Shown: one piece after another, positions 8,658 to 20,185 of the stretch
How positions within the stretch are numbered: the stretch's first letter is position 1
Layout of the letters: each line of letters starts with the position of its first letter
Source: Sphingomonas sp. PsM26
GTDB taxonomy: Bacteria; Pseudomonadota; Alphaproteobacteria; Sphingomonadales; Sphingomonadaceae
Reading direction: 5' to 3'
NCBI GenBank assembly: GCA_030433805.1
Contig: JARUXA010000015.1
Span: 87,302-151,301, forward strand
Length of the DNA: 64,000 nt
Program-made: the position numbers and the translations under genes
The notes under the pieces: generated by a model
What the model was told of the DNA's origin: nothing
What the model saw: the letters and a program-made list of their open reading frames with translations, nothing else
Databases searched by the model: none

Positions 8658-10901
8658 GTGAAGCGTGCCGTTTTCCTCGCCAGTTGTGCCGCGCCGTTCG
8701 CGCTGACCGCCCTCCCCGCGGTCGCGCAGGATCTTCAGACGCGCACCGTCCCGCCGCCGCCCCCCGCAGCAGCGGCCGCCGCCCCCGCCAATGAGGACCA
8801 GGTCCAGTTCAACGCCGCGACGCTGCAATATGACATCAACGAAGAGATCGTCACCGCGACCGGTGACGTCCGCATGTACCGGGCGGGTGATCGCCTGCGT
8901 GCCGACAAGGTCGTGTGGAACCGCCAGACCGGCAAGGTCATCGCGACGGGGAACATCGCGATCGTCAATCCGGGCGGCGACACCGCTTATGGCGATTCGA
9001 TCGAACTGACCGATGCGTTGAAAGACGGCATGGTCGACAACATGCTGCTCGTTCTCGAGAAGGGTGGTCGACTGGCAGCCCGCAAGGGCACGCGCTCGCT
9101 CAACGAGACCGTCACGCTGGAGGATGCGGCGTATACGCCCTGCGCCGTCACGACGTCAGAGAATTGCCCGAAGGAACCGTCGTGGAAGATTACTGCGGTC
9201 CGCGTGATCTATCGCCCGGAACGTGGCCGAATCTACTACAAGGGCGCGCGAATCGACCTGTTCGGCCTGCCGTCGATCCCGCTGCCGGCGTTTTCCAACC
9301 CGATCGGCGGGGGGAACGACAGCGGCCTGCTCAGCCCCGACTTCCGCTATGGCCGCGTCAACGGGCTGGAATTCGCGCAACCCTATCACATCGCGCTTTC
9401 GCCCAACCGCGGCCTGACGCTGACACCGCGCGTGTTCAGCCGCGTGTTGCCGATGCTGCAAGCCGACTATCAGGCACTCAATACTCTCGGCGCGTACCGG
9501 ATTGCGGGCTATGTCACGGCAAGCCCGCGCAGCAACAACCTGCTGCTGCCGACGCCACCCAACACGCCCAACTCGTTCCGCGGGTATCTCGATGGGTCGG
9601 GGCGTTTCCAGCTCGATCCCAACTGGAGCGTTTCCGGATCGCTTCGCCTCGCGAGCGACCGTACGTTCCTGCGTCGCTACGACATTTCGCGCGACGATCG
9701 CTTGCGCACGACGATCAATGTCGAGCGGATCGACGAGAACAGCTATTTTTCGATTGCCGGATGGTATGTGCAGACGCTGCGTGCGGCGGACCCGCAGGGC
9801 AGCCAACCCTTTGCGCTTCCCGAGATCGATTACCGACGCCGCATCCCCAACAGCTTCCTCGGGGGCACGTTCGAGTTCCAGGTGAACAGCCTCGCCATTT
9901 CGCGAACCGATGGCCAGGATACGCAACGCGCCTTCACCAGCGCGCGCTGGGATCTACGCAAGATCACCCCGTGGGGTCAGGAAGTCACGTTCACCGCATT
10001 CGGTCGTGGCGATGTCTACAACACCAACGACGCGCTCTCGACATCGGTCGCGAGCTATCGCGGCGTAGATGGTTTCCACGGTCGCCTGATCGGCGCGTTC
10101 GCAGTCGACATCAAATATCCGCTGATCGGCACTTTTTTGAGCGGGACACAGCGCCTGATCCCGCGCTTCCAGATCGTGACGTCCCCCCAGACGGGGACGA
10201 TGGCGATCCCCAACGAGGACGCACGCTCGGTCGATCTCGAGGACTCGAACCTCTTCGCACTCAACCGTTTCCCCGGTTACGATCGGTTCGAGGATTCCAC
10301 CCGGTTCACCTACGGGGCCGACTGGCAGGTCGATCTCCCTGGCCTCTCGTTCAGCACCAATGTCGGCCAAAGCTACCGTCTCAACAGTCGCCCGACGTTG
10401 TTTCCCGACGGCACCGGATTGTCGCGTCGCCTGTCCGATGTGGTTGGACGCACCGAATTGCGCTTCCGTGACTTCGTCTCGGTGATCCACCGCTATCGGC
10501 TCGACAAGGATGGGTTCGCGGTACGCCGCAACGAGTTTGACGCGACCGTCGGCTCGCGCGGCACGTATTTTCTCGTCGGCTATCTGCGGCTCAACCGGAA
10601 TATCGATCCGACGATCGAGGATCTGCGCGACCGCGAGGAGGTCCGGCTTGGCGGCCGGATCCAGTTCAAGCGCTTCTGGTCAGCGTTCGGCTCGACCGTG
10701 GTCGACCTGACCAATCGCAGCGAGGATCCGCTGTCGCTGGCGGACGGGTTCGACCCGGTTCGTCATCGGTTGGGCGTCCAATATGAGGACGATTGCCTTC
10801 GCCTCGGGGTCACCTGGCGGCGCGATTACCGGAACACCGGTGATGCGCGCAGCGGCAACAGCTATCTGTTGACGCTGGCGTTCAAGAATTTGGGGCGCTA
10901 A
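8658..10901 (+). CDS. lptD: LPS-assembly outer membrane protein LptD
   Basis: Inserts lipopolysaccharide (in sphingomonads possibly glycosphingolipid-rich material) into the outer leaflet. The 747-residue product begins with a signal peptide (VKRAVFLASC...PAVAQD), then a proline/alanine-rich linker, an N-terminal OstA/LptA-like jellyroll with DVRMYRAGDRLRADK, and a long C-terminal beta-barrel. Paired cysteines (YTPCAVTTSENC and the late DDCLRLGV) fit the disulfide-bonded plug. I chose the GTG at 8658 because a longer frame starts inside pepA and lacks a signal peptide. First gene of lptD-surA-pdxA-rsmA, the classical order. Confidence 0.94.
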   Translation: MKRAVFLASCAAPFALTALPAVAQDLQTRTVPPPPPAAAAAAPANEDQVQFNAATLQYDINEEIVTATGDVRMYRAGDRLRADKVVWNRQTGKVIATGNIAIVNPGGDTAYGDSIELTDALKDGMVDNMLLVLEKGGRLAARKGTRSLNETVTLEDAAYTPCAVTTSENCPKEPSWKITAVRVIYRPERGRIYYKGARIDLFGLPSIPLPAFSNPIGGGNDSGLLSPDFRYGRVNGLEFAQPYHIALSPNRGLTLTPRVFSRVLPMLQADYQALNTLGAYRIAGYVTASPRSNNLLLPTPPNTPNSFRGYLDGSGRFQLDPNWSVSGSLRLASDRTFLRRYDISRDDRLRTTINVERIDENSYFSIAGWYVQTLRAADPQGSQPFALPEIDYRRRIPNSFLGGTFEFQVNSLAISRTDGQDTQRAFTSARWDLRKITPWGQEVTFTAFGRGDVYNTNDALSTSVASYRGVDGFHGRLIGAFAVDIKYPLIGTFLSGTQRLIPRFQIVTSPQTGTMAIPNEDARSVDLEDSNLFALNRFPGYDRFEDSTRFTYGADWQVDLPGLSFSTNVGQSYRLNSRPTLFPDGTGLSRRLSDVVGRTELRFRDFVSVIHRYRLDKDGFAVRRNEFDATVGSRGTYFLVGYLRLNRNIDPTIEDLRDREEVRLGGRIQFKRFWSAFGSTVVDLTNRSEDPLSLADGFDPVRHRLGVQYEDDCLRLGVTWRRDYRNTGDARSGNSYLLTLAFKNLGR

Positions 10902-11004
10902 CGCTGACAGGCGAAAGACTGTGGCCGCTAAGCCACGGTTCAGCCACAAGGCTGCACTAGGGGCATGGCCAGGGTTCGGTCATGCGGGATGGGATTGGGA
11001 TTTG

Positions 11005-12423
11005 GTGACGACGACTACACGCAAGACGGCGCGGACGATGCGTCGTTTCGGGTTCGGCACGATGCTCGCGGCGTCTCTTGCTATGGCGGGGGGATCGATC
11101 GCGCAGACTGCGCCCGACGCCGCGCCGCAGGACAGCGGCCCGCAGCCCTCCTCGGTGGACCGGGGCGGCAATCTCAACCTGCCGAGCAACCCGGAGATTT
11201 TCGGCAAGGTCGATCCCAACGTCCGCAAGCCGACCGCGATCGTCAACGGAACGGTGATCACCGGGACCGACGTCGACCAGCGCCTCGCCTTCCTGCTTGC
11301 CGCGCGCGACATGAAGCTGTCCGAGCAGGAGATGGCGCAATACCGCCTGCTCGTGATCCGTCAGCTGATCGACGAGACGCTCCAGATCCAGGAAGCGAAG
11401 ACGGCCGACGTCAAGATCTCGCTCGAGGAGGTCAACAAGAGCTACGATTCGATCGTCCGCAGCAATTTCGGCAAATCCACCGCGGACATGCGCACCTATC
11501 TGCGGAGCGTCGGCTCGTCCGAACGCTCGTTCAAGCGGCAGGTCGAGGCCGAACTTTCGTGGAACCGCTATCTCCGCCGCAAGGTCGATATCAGTGTGGG
11601 CGACGAGGAAGTCCAAGCGATCATCGACAAGCTGAAGAAGCAGCAGGGCACGACCGAATATCACGTGCGCGAGATCTATTTGTCGGCGGGCGGTGACCGG
11701 TCGCAGGAAGTGTTCGCGCAGGAACAGCAAATCATGGCGTCGATCCAGAAGCGCGAAAAGGGCGAGGACAGCTTCGGCTATTACGCCGGCGCGATGTCGG
11801 AAGCATCGACGCGATCGACCGGCGGCGATCTGGGCTGGCTCAACGAGAACCAGCTTGCGCAGCTTCCGCCCGCGCTGGTCGAGGCGATCCGGAACATGCA
11901 GCCCGAGCATCTTGCCGGACCGATCGAGGTACCGGGCGGTTTCTCGATCATCTACCTGGTCGACACGCGCAAGGTCGGCGTCGCCGATCCGCTCGACTCG
12001 CGTCTGACGTTGAAGCAGCTGAGCGTCCGTTTCCCCGATGGCATCTCGCAGGCGCAGGCCGATGCGCGGGTGACCGAATTCGCCAAGCTGTCGAAGACGA
12101 TCCGTGGGTGCGGTGAAGTCGCCAAGGTTGCATCGGCGCTGGGGGCCGAAGTGGTCGACAACGATTCGGTTCGCATTCGTGATCTTCCGCCGGCGCTCCG
12201 CGACATCATGGCGAAGCTGAGCGTCGGCGAGTCCACCCCGCCATTCGGCTCGGCCAAGGACGGTATCCGATCGCTCGTCCTGTGCGGTCGCGACGAAGCG
12301 TCGGGCAGCACCGTCCCCGGCGTGGAACAGGTTCGCGGCCAGATGGAAAATGCCCGCACCAATTTGCGCGCAAACCAGCTGCTGCGCGATCTGCGGCGCG
12401 ACGCGATCATCGAATATCGTTGA
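11005..12423 (+). CDS. surA: Periplasmic peptidyl-prolyl isomerase/chaperone SurA
   Basis: Chaperone for outer-membrane proteins, here encoded directly after its client LptD. About 472 residues: signal peptide with the RRFGFGTMLAASLAMAGG core, an N-terminal SurA_N helix region with IVNGTVITGTDVDQR, and a parvulin domain containing GGDLGWLNENQL and the VPGGFSIIYLVD end. A second parvulin-like region (VRIRDLPPALRDI) looks degenerate. Start is ambiguous between GTG at 11005 and ATG at 11038; both give a signal peptide. The frame from 10921 is unlikely because the signal peptide would be internal. Confidence 0.93.
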   Translation: MTTTTRKTARTMRRFGFGTMLAASLAMAGGSIAQTAPDAAPQDSGPQPSSVDRGGNLNLPSNPEIFGKVDPNVRKPTAIVNGTVITGTDVDQRLAFLLAARDMKLSEQEMAQYRLLVIRQLIDETLQIQEAKTADVKISLEEVNKSYDSIVRSNFGKSTADMRTYLRSVGSSERSFKRQVEAELSWNRYLRRKVDISVGDEEVQAIIDKLKKQQGTTEYHVREIYLSAGGDRSQEVFAQEQQIMASIQKREKGEDSFGYYAGAMSEASTRSTGGDLGWLNENQLAQLPPALVEAIRNMQPEHLAGPIEVPGGFSIIYLVDTRKVGVADPLDSRLTLKQLSVRFPDGISQAQADARVTEFAKLSKTIRGCGEVAKVASALGAEVVDNDSVRIRDLPPALRDIMAKLSVGESTPPFGSAKDGIRSLVLCGRDEASGSTVPGVEQVRGQMENARTNLRANQLLRDLRRDAIIEYR

Positions 12424-13435
12424 TCTGCTCGCCTCGACGCCTTCGGCACCGCTCGTCGTCTCGATGGGTGATCCCGCCGGAATCGGTCCCGAGATCCTCG
12501 CCAAGGCGTGGATGAAGCGGAAGGACGCCAGACTTCCGGCGTTCTTCGCCACCGGTGACGCGCGCGCGATTGCGGCGGTATGGGATGGCCCGGTCGAAAC
12601 GATCCTGCATCCGGCGGCTGCGAACGGCGTTTTCGATCATGCTCTGCCTGTCTTAACGGTCGAGGACGGCGGCGAGATCATTCCCGGGCGTCCCGACGTG
12701 GCGGGGGCACGGTGCGCGTTGCGTGCGCTGGAACTGGCGGCGGGCCTGGTTCGCTCCGGCGCGGCGCGTGCGCTGGTGACAGCACCAGTGTCCAAGGCGC
12801 AACTCTATCACATCGGCTTCAATTATCCGGGACAGACCGAATTCGTCGCCGAACGCTGCGGCATTGCTGGCGAGAATGCGGTGATGATGCTCGCCGGGCC
12901 AGACCTGCGCGTCGTGCCGATCACCACGCACGTGGCCTTGGCGGATGTCGGCGCGCTGCTCTCGATTGATCTGCTGGTCGCCAAGGGGCGCGCGACCGCA
13001 CGTGGCCTGACGCGCAATTTCGGGATCGCGGCACCGCGGATCGCGTTCGCGGGGCTCAACCCGCATGCGGGTGAAGGCGGCGCAATCGGGCGCGAGGAAA
13101 TCGAGATCATCGCGCCGGCGGTCGCACAGCTGTGCGCCGAGGGGATCGCCGCAACCGGGCCGTTCGCCGCCGATACGCTGTTCCACCCACGTGCGCGGCT
13201 GACCTATGACGCGGTAATGTGCTGCTATCACGATCAGGCGCTGATCCCGATCAAGACGCTGTATTTCGACGAGGGCGTCAACATCACGCTCGGCCTCCCG
13301 ATCGTGCGGACCTCGCCCGATCACGGAACGGCCTTCAACATTGCGGGCGAGAACATCGCCGAACCCGGCGCGATGATCGCGGCGATCCGCCTAGCGGGCG
13401 ACGCTGCCGACCGGCGTGCCGCGATCGGCGCGTGA
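12350..13435 (+). CDS. pdxA: 4-hydroxythreonine-4-phosphate dehydrogenase (pyridoxal 5'-phosphate synthesis)
   Basis: NAD-dependent oxidation of 4-phosphohydroxy-threonine in vitamin B6 synthesis. [10 protein letters not shown] near the N terminus, [20 protein letters not shown] and the metal-binding [12 protein letters not shown] are all present. The start is uncertain: the only in-frame ATG before the conserved [11 protein letters not shown] strand is at 12350, which overlaps surA by 74 bases and gives a cysteine-rich leader unlike PdxA; the next ATG (12464) would remove the first beta strand. Coupled to rsmA by a GTGA overlap. Confidence 0.92.
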   Translation: MPAPICAQTSCCAICGATRSSNIVDLLASTPSAPLVVSMGDPAGIGPEILAKAWMKRKDARLPAFFATGDARAIAAVWDGPVETILHPAAANGVFDHALPVLTVEDGGEIIPGRPDVAGARCALRALELAAGLVRSGAARALVTAPVSKAQLYHIGFNYPGQTEFVAERCGIAGENAVMMLAGPDLRVVPITTHVALADVGALLSIDLLVAKGRATARGLTRNFGIAAPRIAFAGLNPHAGEGGAIGREEIEIIAPAVAQLCAEGIAATGPFAADTLFHPRARLTYDAVMCCYHDQALIPIKTLYFDEGVNITLGLPIVRTSPDHGTAFNIAGENIAEPGAMIAAIRLAGDAADRRAAIGA

Positions 13436-14274
13436 CGACTAGCGACGCGCGCCCGGTGCGCCCCGACCTTCCCCCGCTGCGCGACGTCATCGCGCGTCAC
13501 GGGCTGGCCGCGAGCAAGGCGCTTGGGCAGAACTTCCTGCTCGACGCACAACTGCTTGCGCGGATCGCGCGGATCCCGGGGGACCTGACCGACGCAGAAG
13601 TGCTGGAGATCGGACCGGGTCCGGGTGGCCTGACGCGTGCGCTACTCGCCGCAGGGGCGCGGGTCACCGCAATTGAGCGCGACAGGCGCTGCATCCCGGC
13701 GCTCGCCGAGCTAAGCGAAGCCTTTCCGGGCCAGTTGCGCGTGATCGAAGGCGACGCGCTTGAGATCGACGCAGTGCCGCTGTTCGAGGGCAAGCCGCAC
13801 ATCGCCTCCAACCTCCCTTATAACATCGGCACGGCGCTGCTGGTGCGCTGGCTGTCGGCGGACTGGGCGCCGTGGTGGCAAAGCCTGACGCTGATGTTTC
13901 AGCGCGAAGTCGCCGACCGGATCGTCGCCAAGACCGATGACGACGCGTATGGGCGGCTCGCGGTACTGGCGCAGTGGCGGAGCAAGGCGACGCTGGCGAT
14001 GCCGGTGCACCGCTCCGCCTTCACGCCGCCACCCAAGGTAATGTCGGCGGTGGTGCATATCGTACCCGAGACGGCGCCCCAGGATGTCCACTTCGCCACA
14101 CTGGAACGGCTGACCGGTGCGGCGTTCGGGCAGAGGCGCAAGATGTTGCGGCAGAGCCTGAAAGGGGTGCCCGGCGCGCTCAACGCGCTGGAGACGGTGG
14201 GCATCGACCCGACACGCCGTGCGGAAACGGTCAGCGTCGCAGAGTTCGTCGCTGTTGCCCGCGCGCTCGGATAG
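13432..14274 (+). CDS. rsmA: 16S rRNA (adenine1518/1519-N6) dimethyltransferase RsmA/KsgA
   Basis: Dimethylates two adjacent adenines in helix 45 of 16S rRNA. The 280-residue product has [10 protein letters not shown] at the N terminus, the SAM-binding [11 protein letters not shown] and the catalytic NLPY motif (SNLPYNIGT). I start at the GTG overlapping the pdxA stop (GTGA), which removes a long spurious leader read from inside pdxA. Last gene of the lptD operon; convergent with the small membrane protein that follows. Confidence 0.96.
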   Translation: MTTSDARPVRPDLPPLRDVIARHGLAASKALGQNFLLDAQLLARIARIPGDLTDAEVLEIGPGPGGLTRALLAAGARVTAIERDRRCIPALAELSEAFPGQLRVIEGDALEIDAVPLFEGKPHIASNLPYNIGTALLVRWLSADWAPWWQSLTLMFQREVADRIVAKTDDDAYGRLAVLAQWRSKATLAMPVHRSAFTPPPKVMSAVVHIVPETAPQDVHFATLERLTGAAFGQRRKMLRQSLKGVPGALNALETVGIDPTRRAETVSVAEFVAVARALG

Positions 14275-14280
14275 CCCGAG

Positions 14281-14607
14281 TCAGACGAGTAACAGGACAA
14301 CCCAGAAGATCATTGCTGGTACCACGAAAACTGGCCGACGGACGTTCGCCAGGCGGTCGCCTCCGACATGCATGAATGCCACGGCGAACAGGCTGGAACA
14401 TGCGATCAGCGCGCAGGCCCGCAGCACCATTGCCGGTTGACCGAGTGCTGGCCAATCGACCAAACCCGTACGAGCGCCGCTCAGATATTGCTCGGCGTCG
14501 ATCAGGTCGGCCGTCAGAATCAATGCGAGATACATGACTTCGATCAGCAGCAAAGGGCCGATCTTCAAAACGAACACGATGGATCGAGCTGCTGTATCCG
14601 CGCGCAT
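14281..14607 (-). CDS. Small membrane protein of unknown function
   Basis: The 108-residue product has about three hydrophobic segments: IVFVLKIGPLLLIEVMYLAL near the N terminus, a middle VLRACALIACSSLFAVAF and a C-terminal VFVVPAMIFWVVLLLV. GGAG sits five bases before the ATG at 14607, favouring it over a GTG two codons earlier. I do not recognise the family. It ends six bases from the rsmA stop, convergently. Confidence 0.6.
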   Translation of the reverse strand: MRADTAARSIVFVLKIGPLLLIEVMYLALILTADLIDAEQYLSGARTGLVDWPALGQPAMVLRACALIACSSLFAVAFMHVGGDRLANVRRPVFVVPAMIFWVVLLLV

Positions 14608-14684
14608 GACCACTCCGTTGAGTGCAATCGACGCCTTACGCGAACTCGTACATTGTCTGCCGCGGTTGCGGCTATGCCACCGCC

Positions 14685-15206
14685 TTAGTCCTTTGCGGTC
14701 GGTGTCCCTGCGGGCGGGGGCACGACCGTTGCGGCAGCCGCCGTCACGATAGGCGGCCCCTTGGCGATCGTCGCGGTCAACGCGGCGATTTCGGGACAGG
14801 CGCGCTTGGCGCAGACGGTGCGAATCTTGGCGAGGTTCTCGCGCGCGCGCTGCACCGCGCCGCGTGCGACGAGCGCCTCGCCCTGCCCGCGTAAGGCCGC
14901 GATATCGTTGGGGTCGAGCGACAAAGCCTCACGGTACAGCCGGATCGCCTTGCCCGGAAGCGCGCGGGAATGCGCGACCTGCCCGAGCGCCGTGAACGCA
15001 TCGCGGTTGCGGGGATCGACCGCAACAGCGCTTTCCAGCATGTCGGTTGCGCCATCGAGATTACCCGAGGCCTGCAACGCCCGGCCCTTCGCCAGCAACG
15101 CCAGCGAGCGCGCGTCGATCGCATCCTCGGCGCGCTGGCCCTGAACTGCGGTTCCGATCGTCAGCAGCGTCATCGCAGCCGCGATCGCAACGGGGGTGTA
15201 GCGCAT
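14685..15206 (-). CDS. Exported tetratricopeptide-repeat protein
   Basis: The 173-residue product has a signal peptide (MRYTPVAIAAAMTLLTIGTA), then about two to three TPR helices (LALLAKGRALQASGNLDGAT, AFTALGQVAHSRALPGKAI and the following repeat) and a proline/alanine-rich tail. The ATG at 15206 has GGAG six bases upstream. The protein is probably periplasmic and mediates protein contacts; no specific partner is visible. It follows rsmB on the same strand with 34 bases between. Confidence 0.78.
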   Translation of the reverse strand: MRYTPVAIAAAMTLLTIGTAVQGQRAEDAIDARSLALLAKGRALQASGNLDGATDMLESAVAVDPRNRDAFTALGQVAHSRALPGKAIRLYREALSLDPNDIAALRGQGEALVARGAVQRARENLAKIRTVCAKRACPEIAALTATIAKGPPIVTAAAATVVPPPAGTPTAKD

Positions 15207-15240
15207 GAGATACTCCAGCTTCGTCACGCGCACAGCGGTA

Positions 15241-16413
15241 TCACCCGCGAGTTAATCGCGCGACAAAAAACCCGTCGGTCGCGTCGTGCGCGGGCGTGAG
15301 CCGTACACCGGCACCGTGCACGCGACCTGCGGGTAAGGCGAGCGGCTCGGCATGCCAGCCGGCGTGATCCGCTAGGAACGCAGCGACCTGCCCGGCCCCC
15401 TCCTCGTCGAGCAGCGAACAGACGATATAGACCAGCGCGCCGCCGGGCCGGACCAGATCCGCGCCGATCGCCAGGACGTGCTGCTGCGTCGCCACCAGCC
15501 GGTCGAGCCGTTCGGGGCTCAGCCGCCAGCGCGCCTCCGGGTTGCGGCGCCACGTGCCGGTCCCCGAACAGGGCGCATCGATCAGCACGCAATCCGCGCT
15601 GCCGCCCCAGTCTTCGAGCATCTCGGCCTCGCGTCCCGGGTTGAGCAGCCGCGTCTCGATGATCGCCGCGTCGGCGCGCTCCGCGCGGGGCGCGAGCCGT
15701 GACAGGCGGTTGCGATCGGTATCGGTCGCGAGGATCACGCCCTCCCCGCCCATCGCCGCCGCCAGCGCGAGCGTCTTGCCGCCCGCGCCGGCGCACAGGT
15801 CGACGATCCGCTGGCCCGTCTTGGCCTTTGCCGCGAGCGTGACCATCTGGCTGCCCGCGTCCTGCACTTCCAGCGCGCCGTCCGGCACACCTTCCATCTT
15901 GTCGACATCCGTCCCGGCGGTAAGCCGCAGCGCATCGGGCAAGCCCGCGATCGGCTCCGATCCTTCGATGACCAGATCGCCCGCCTTGGCGCGGTTGACG
16001 CGGACGTCGAGCGGAGCGCGATCGATCAGCGCGGGGAATTCGGCATCGTCGAGCCCCGACGCGCGGAGGCGTTCGAGCAGCCAGTTGGGCGCGACGCCGG
16101 GGAATGCCTTGCTCTCGCTGTCCCCGATCTTCGCGGGGCCGTGGCCGACGCCGTCGAAGGTCGCGGCAAGCTCCGCATTCTCGGCGGCGAGCGCGAGCAT
16201 CGCGGCGCGGCCCGAGCGCGGGCGTTCGCCGATCGTGCGGATCGCGGCATAGACCAGCTCGCGCACCGCGCGGCGATCCTTGCTCCCGGCATAACGGCGG
16301 TTGGCGAAATAGCGTGCGACCAGCGTATCCGCCGCTGCGCCGGAATCGCGCGCGGCGACGATAATCTCGTCGAGCAACTCGATTGCGGCCTGGGTTCTTG
16401 CGGCGGGGGTCAT
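15241..16413 (-). CDS. rsmB: 16S rRNA (cytosine-C5)-methyltransferase RsmB-like
   Basis: SAM-dependent cytosine-5 methyltransferase of the RsmB/NOL1/NOP2/Sun family, 390 residues. The N-terminal half carries the NusB-like fold (RRAVRELVYAAIRTIG). The SAM site VDLCAGAGGKTLALAAA, motif IV DAPCSGTGTWRRNPEARW and motif VI VCSLLDEE with the catalytic Cys are intact. The target base in 16S rRNA (C967 in E. coli) is inferred from the family and could differ. Transcribed together with the TPR gene downstream. Confidence 0.9.
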   Translation of the reverse strand: MTPAARTQAAIELLDEIIVAARDSGAAADTLVARYFANRRYAGSKDRRAVRELVYAAIRTIGERPRSGRAAMLALAAENAELAATFDGVGHGPAKIGDSESKAFPGVAPNWLLERLRASGLDDAEFPALIDRAPLDVRVNRAKAGDLVIEGSEPIAGLPDALRLTAGTDVDKMEGVPDGALEVQDAGSQMVTLAAKAKTGQRIVDLCAGAGGKTLALAAAMGGEGVILATDTDRNRLSRLAPRAERADAAIIETRLLNPGREAEMLEDWGGSADCVLIDAPCSGTGTWRRNPEARWRLSPERLDRLVATQQHVLAIGADLVRPGGALVYIVCSLLDEEGAGQVAAFLADHAGWHAEPLALPAGRVHGAGVRLTPAHDATDGFFVARLTRG

Positions 16414-16511
16414 TGGCAGTCTTTCCGGGGTGGTTCGGTGTGAACAGACGCCCGTAGATCAATTTGACGGCTTCGGGAAACTTTCCCCGGGCAAGGCGCT
16501 CCCGGGGAGCC

Positions 16512-16541
16512 ACGGATGGCCGCCCAGACGGTGGCCATCCG
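16512..16541 (-). terminator. Perfect-stem hairpin after the VOC gene
   Basis: CGGATGGCC and GGCCATCCG pair across an 11-base loop just beyond the 3' end of the VOC gene. No T-tract follows, so this is a candidate terminator only. Confidence 0.45.
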
Positions 16542-16550
16542 GGCGATGCG

Positions 16551-16919
16551 TCAGGCGGGGGGTGCGAACACGCGCAGCCGGTGACCGTCAGGGTCGAGTG
16601 CGACGAAGGTCATGCTGAAGCGCATGAGGGTCGGGGCTTGGAGGACGACAATGCCGCGTTGGGACCAATCGGCATGAGTCGCCTCCACCGCGGCTGCGTC
16701 GGCGACGGCGAAGGCGATCTCGCTGCCACCGGCCTGCCCGGTGCTCGCGGGTTCGACGGTCTCCTGCAACCACAGGCCGAGCATGACCCCTTCCCGCAAT
16801 GGCAGGATCGCGACGTCCGCCTTTTGCTCGACGATGGGCAGGTCAAGCATGTCGCGATAGAAAGCTGCGCTCGCGACATGGTCGCGGACGTACAGCAAAA
16901 GGAATGTGAAGTCGGGCAT
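16551..16919 (-). CDS. VOC (glyoxalase/bleomycin-resistance) superfamily protein
   Basis: A 122-residue single-fold metalloenzyme-type protein: MPDFTFLLLYVRDHVASAAF at the start, a central ISGRDL-like GSEIAFAVADAAAVE and the final DPDGHRLRVFAPP with a metal-ligand-type Asp/His region. Substrate unknown; relatives include glyoxalases and drug-binding proteins. A WYL-domain regulator begins 85 bases upstream on the same strand, so the two may form a regulator-effector pair. Confidence 0.83.
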   Translation of the reverse strand: MPDFTFLLLYVRDHVASAAFYRDMLDLPIVEQKADVAILPLREGVMLGLWLQETVEPASTGQAGGSEIAFAVADAAAVEATHADWSQRGIVVLQAPTLMRFSMTFVALDPDGHRLRVFAPPA

Positions 16920-17003
16920 GGAAAGTCCCCCAGCGTAGCGGCACTCGGGATGGGTGCCGGTGCGGAAAAGCTACGACGCGCTGCTGTCAGCCTCTGTCAG
17001 CAG

Positions 17004-17693
17004 TCACTGTTCGGGAACCCCCTGGAGCGCGTGCCACGCCTTGAGAAGCCGCGCGCGACGATCCGGATAGCGCGCGGCGTCGGATCGGATCGTGCGAATG
17101 CGGTCGATCCGGAAGTGCCGGTAGCCGTCGCGCAACTCGCACCAGGCGACGAGCACGCGCACCCGATCATAGAAAGCGAGCGCGATCGGCCAGATCATGC
17201 GATCGGTCAGCCTATCGTGTTCGTCGGCATAGCCGATCAGCAGCTTGTGTTCGGACCGGATCGCTTGCCGGATCGCCACAAGATCGCCGTCGCGCGCGGC
17301 GATCGGTTCTCCAGGACCGATCAGCAAGCCCGATGCGTCGACGTTCGCCTTGAGGCCGTCGGGCAGGACCGCGCCGATCTTTGCGAGCACGTTGCGGGCG
17401 GCCACGCCGAGCATCCCGTCCGCGCGTTCCGAAACCCACCGCGACCCGAGCACCAAAGCGTCGATTTCCTCCTCGGAGAACATCAGCGGCGGCAGCAGAA
17501 ACCCCGGCCTGAGCATATATCCGAGGCCTGCTTCCCCCGCGATATCCGCGCCCTGCGCCCGCAGGCTCTCGATGTCACGGTAGACGGTGCGCAAGGAAAC
17601 GCCGAGCTCCTCGGCGAGCACCGCACCCGCGACCGGCCGCCGATGCTGCCGGAGCACTTGGATCAGGTCGAGGAGGCGATCGGCGCGAGACAT
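17004..17693 (-). CDS. YafY-family transcriptional regulator (HTH plus WYL domain)
   Basis: DNA-binding regulator, 229 residues. The N-terminal HTH reads VLAEELGVSLRTVYRDIESL; the C-terminal half is a WYL-type ligand-binding domain (LLIGYADEHDRLT ... RVLVAWCELRDGYRHFRIDR). WYL proteins sense nucleotides or small metabolites in other systems. Its closest partner is the VOC gene immediately downstream, which it may control (inference from position). Start ATG at 17693. Confidence 0.88.
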   Translation of the reverse strand: MSRADRLLDLIQVLRQHRRPVAGAVLAEELGVSLRTVYRDIESLRAQGADIAGEAGLGYMLRPGFLLPPLMFSEEEIDALVLGSRWVSERADGMLGVAARNVLAKIGAVLPDGLKANVDASGLLIGPGEPIAARDGDLVAIRQAIRSEHKLLIGYADEHDRLTDRMIWPIALAFYDRVRVLVAWCELRDGYRHFRIDRIRTIRSDAARYPDRRARLLKAWHALQGVPEQ

Positions 17694-17777
17694 GGGCGTT
17701 TCTCTTTGCCCATGCTTACCGTCAAATCAGGCGTCTGTCAGTGGACGCCGAAGCCCCTGGCCGTTCGAGGACTCCCC

Positions 17778-19644
<1,867 letters not shown>

Positions 19645-19685
19645 CGATCTACTCTCTTACGCTAACACTATGGGCGACGATGCTA

Positions 19686-20144
19686 TCACTGGTCCGGCAA
19701 CGGCGCGAGATCGGGTTCTACGAACGCGCGTCGTGCCGCAACCGAGAACAGACGCTCCCGGCTGTAAAAGCGCAGCGGCCAGTCGCGCTGCCCTTCGGGC
19801 CGCCGCAACAGGGCGTTGACGGTCGCGACGAGCGATCCCGACGCCGCCGGCGTTGCGAGATAGCCGCGGACCCCGGCGACGAACGTCCGGGTGATCGTCG
19901 CGTGAAACCCGCTGGTATCGTCATTCACCCCGCCGACCGACTCGTTGTAGCGGCAGATGATGGTCGCGATCTCCGCATCGACGTCCACGTCGGGCCGATC
20001 GCGCAGCAGCCAGCACGTCGCGGCGATATGCGCCTCGTGCGTCCAGTCGGCCTTGGGCAGCGTGCAAGCCAGCAACCCCTCCCCGATGCGCCGGATCGCG
20101 GCGTCATCGGGGAACAGTCTCGGTTCTGGGTCGGCATTCGGCAT
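19686..20144 (-). CDS. Conserved hypothetical protein
   Basis: A 152-residue soluble protein with the conserved-looking motifs ADWTHEAHIAATCWLL, IICRYNESVGGVNDDTSG and YHAT-type GFHATITRTFV. I recognise the pattern (WTHxxH and a Gly-Phe/Tyr-His motif) as a widespread uncharacterised family but know no activity; the conserved histidines suggest metal or substrate binding (inference). It lies 41 bases downstream of pckA on the same strand. Confidence 0.65.
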   Translation of the reverse strand: MPNADPEPRLFPDDAAIRRIGEGLLACTLPKADWTHEAHIAATCWLLRDRPDVDVDAEIATIICRYNESVGGVNDDTSGFHATITRTFVAGVRGYLATPAASGSLVATVNALLRRPEGQRDWPLRFYSRERLFSVAARRAFVEPDLAPLPDQ

Positions 20145-20185
20145 CGGAACCTCCGTGAAGGGCCCGATGCCGGTTCCTGAGCGGA

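Noticed and set aside
10957..12552. A 531-codon minus-strand frame opposite surA
   Set aside because: Antisense shadow of surA with an aspartate/arginine-rich composition and no family signature.
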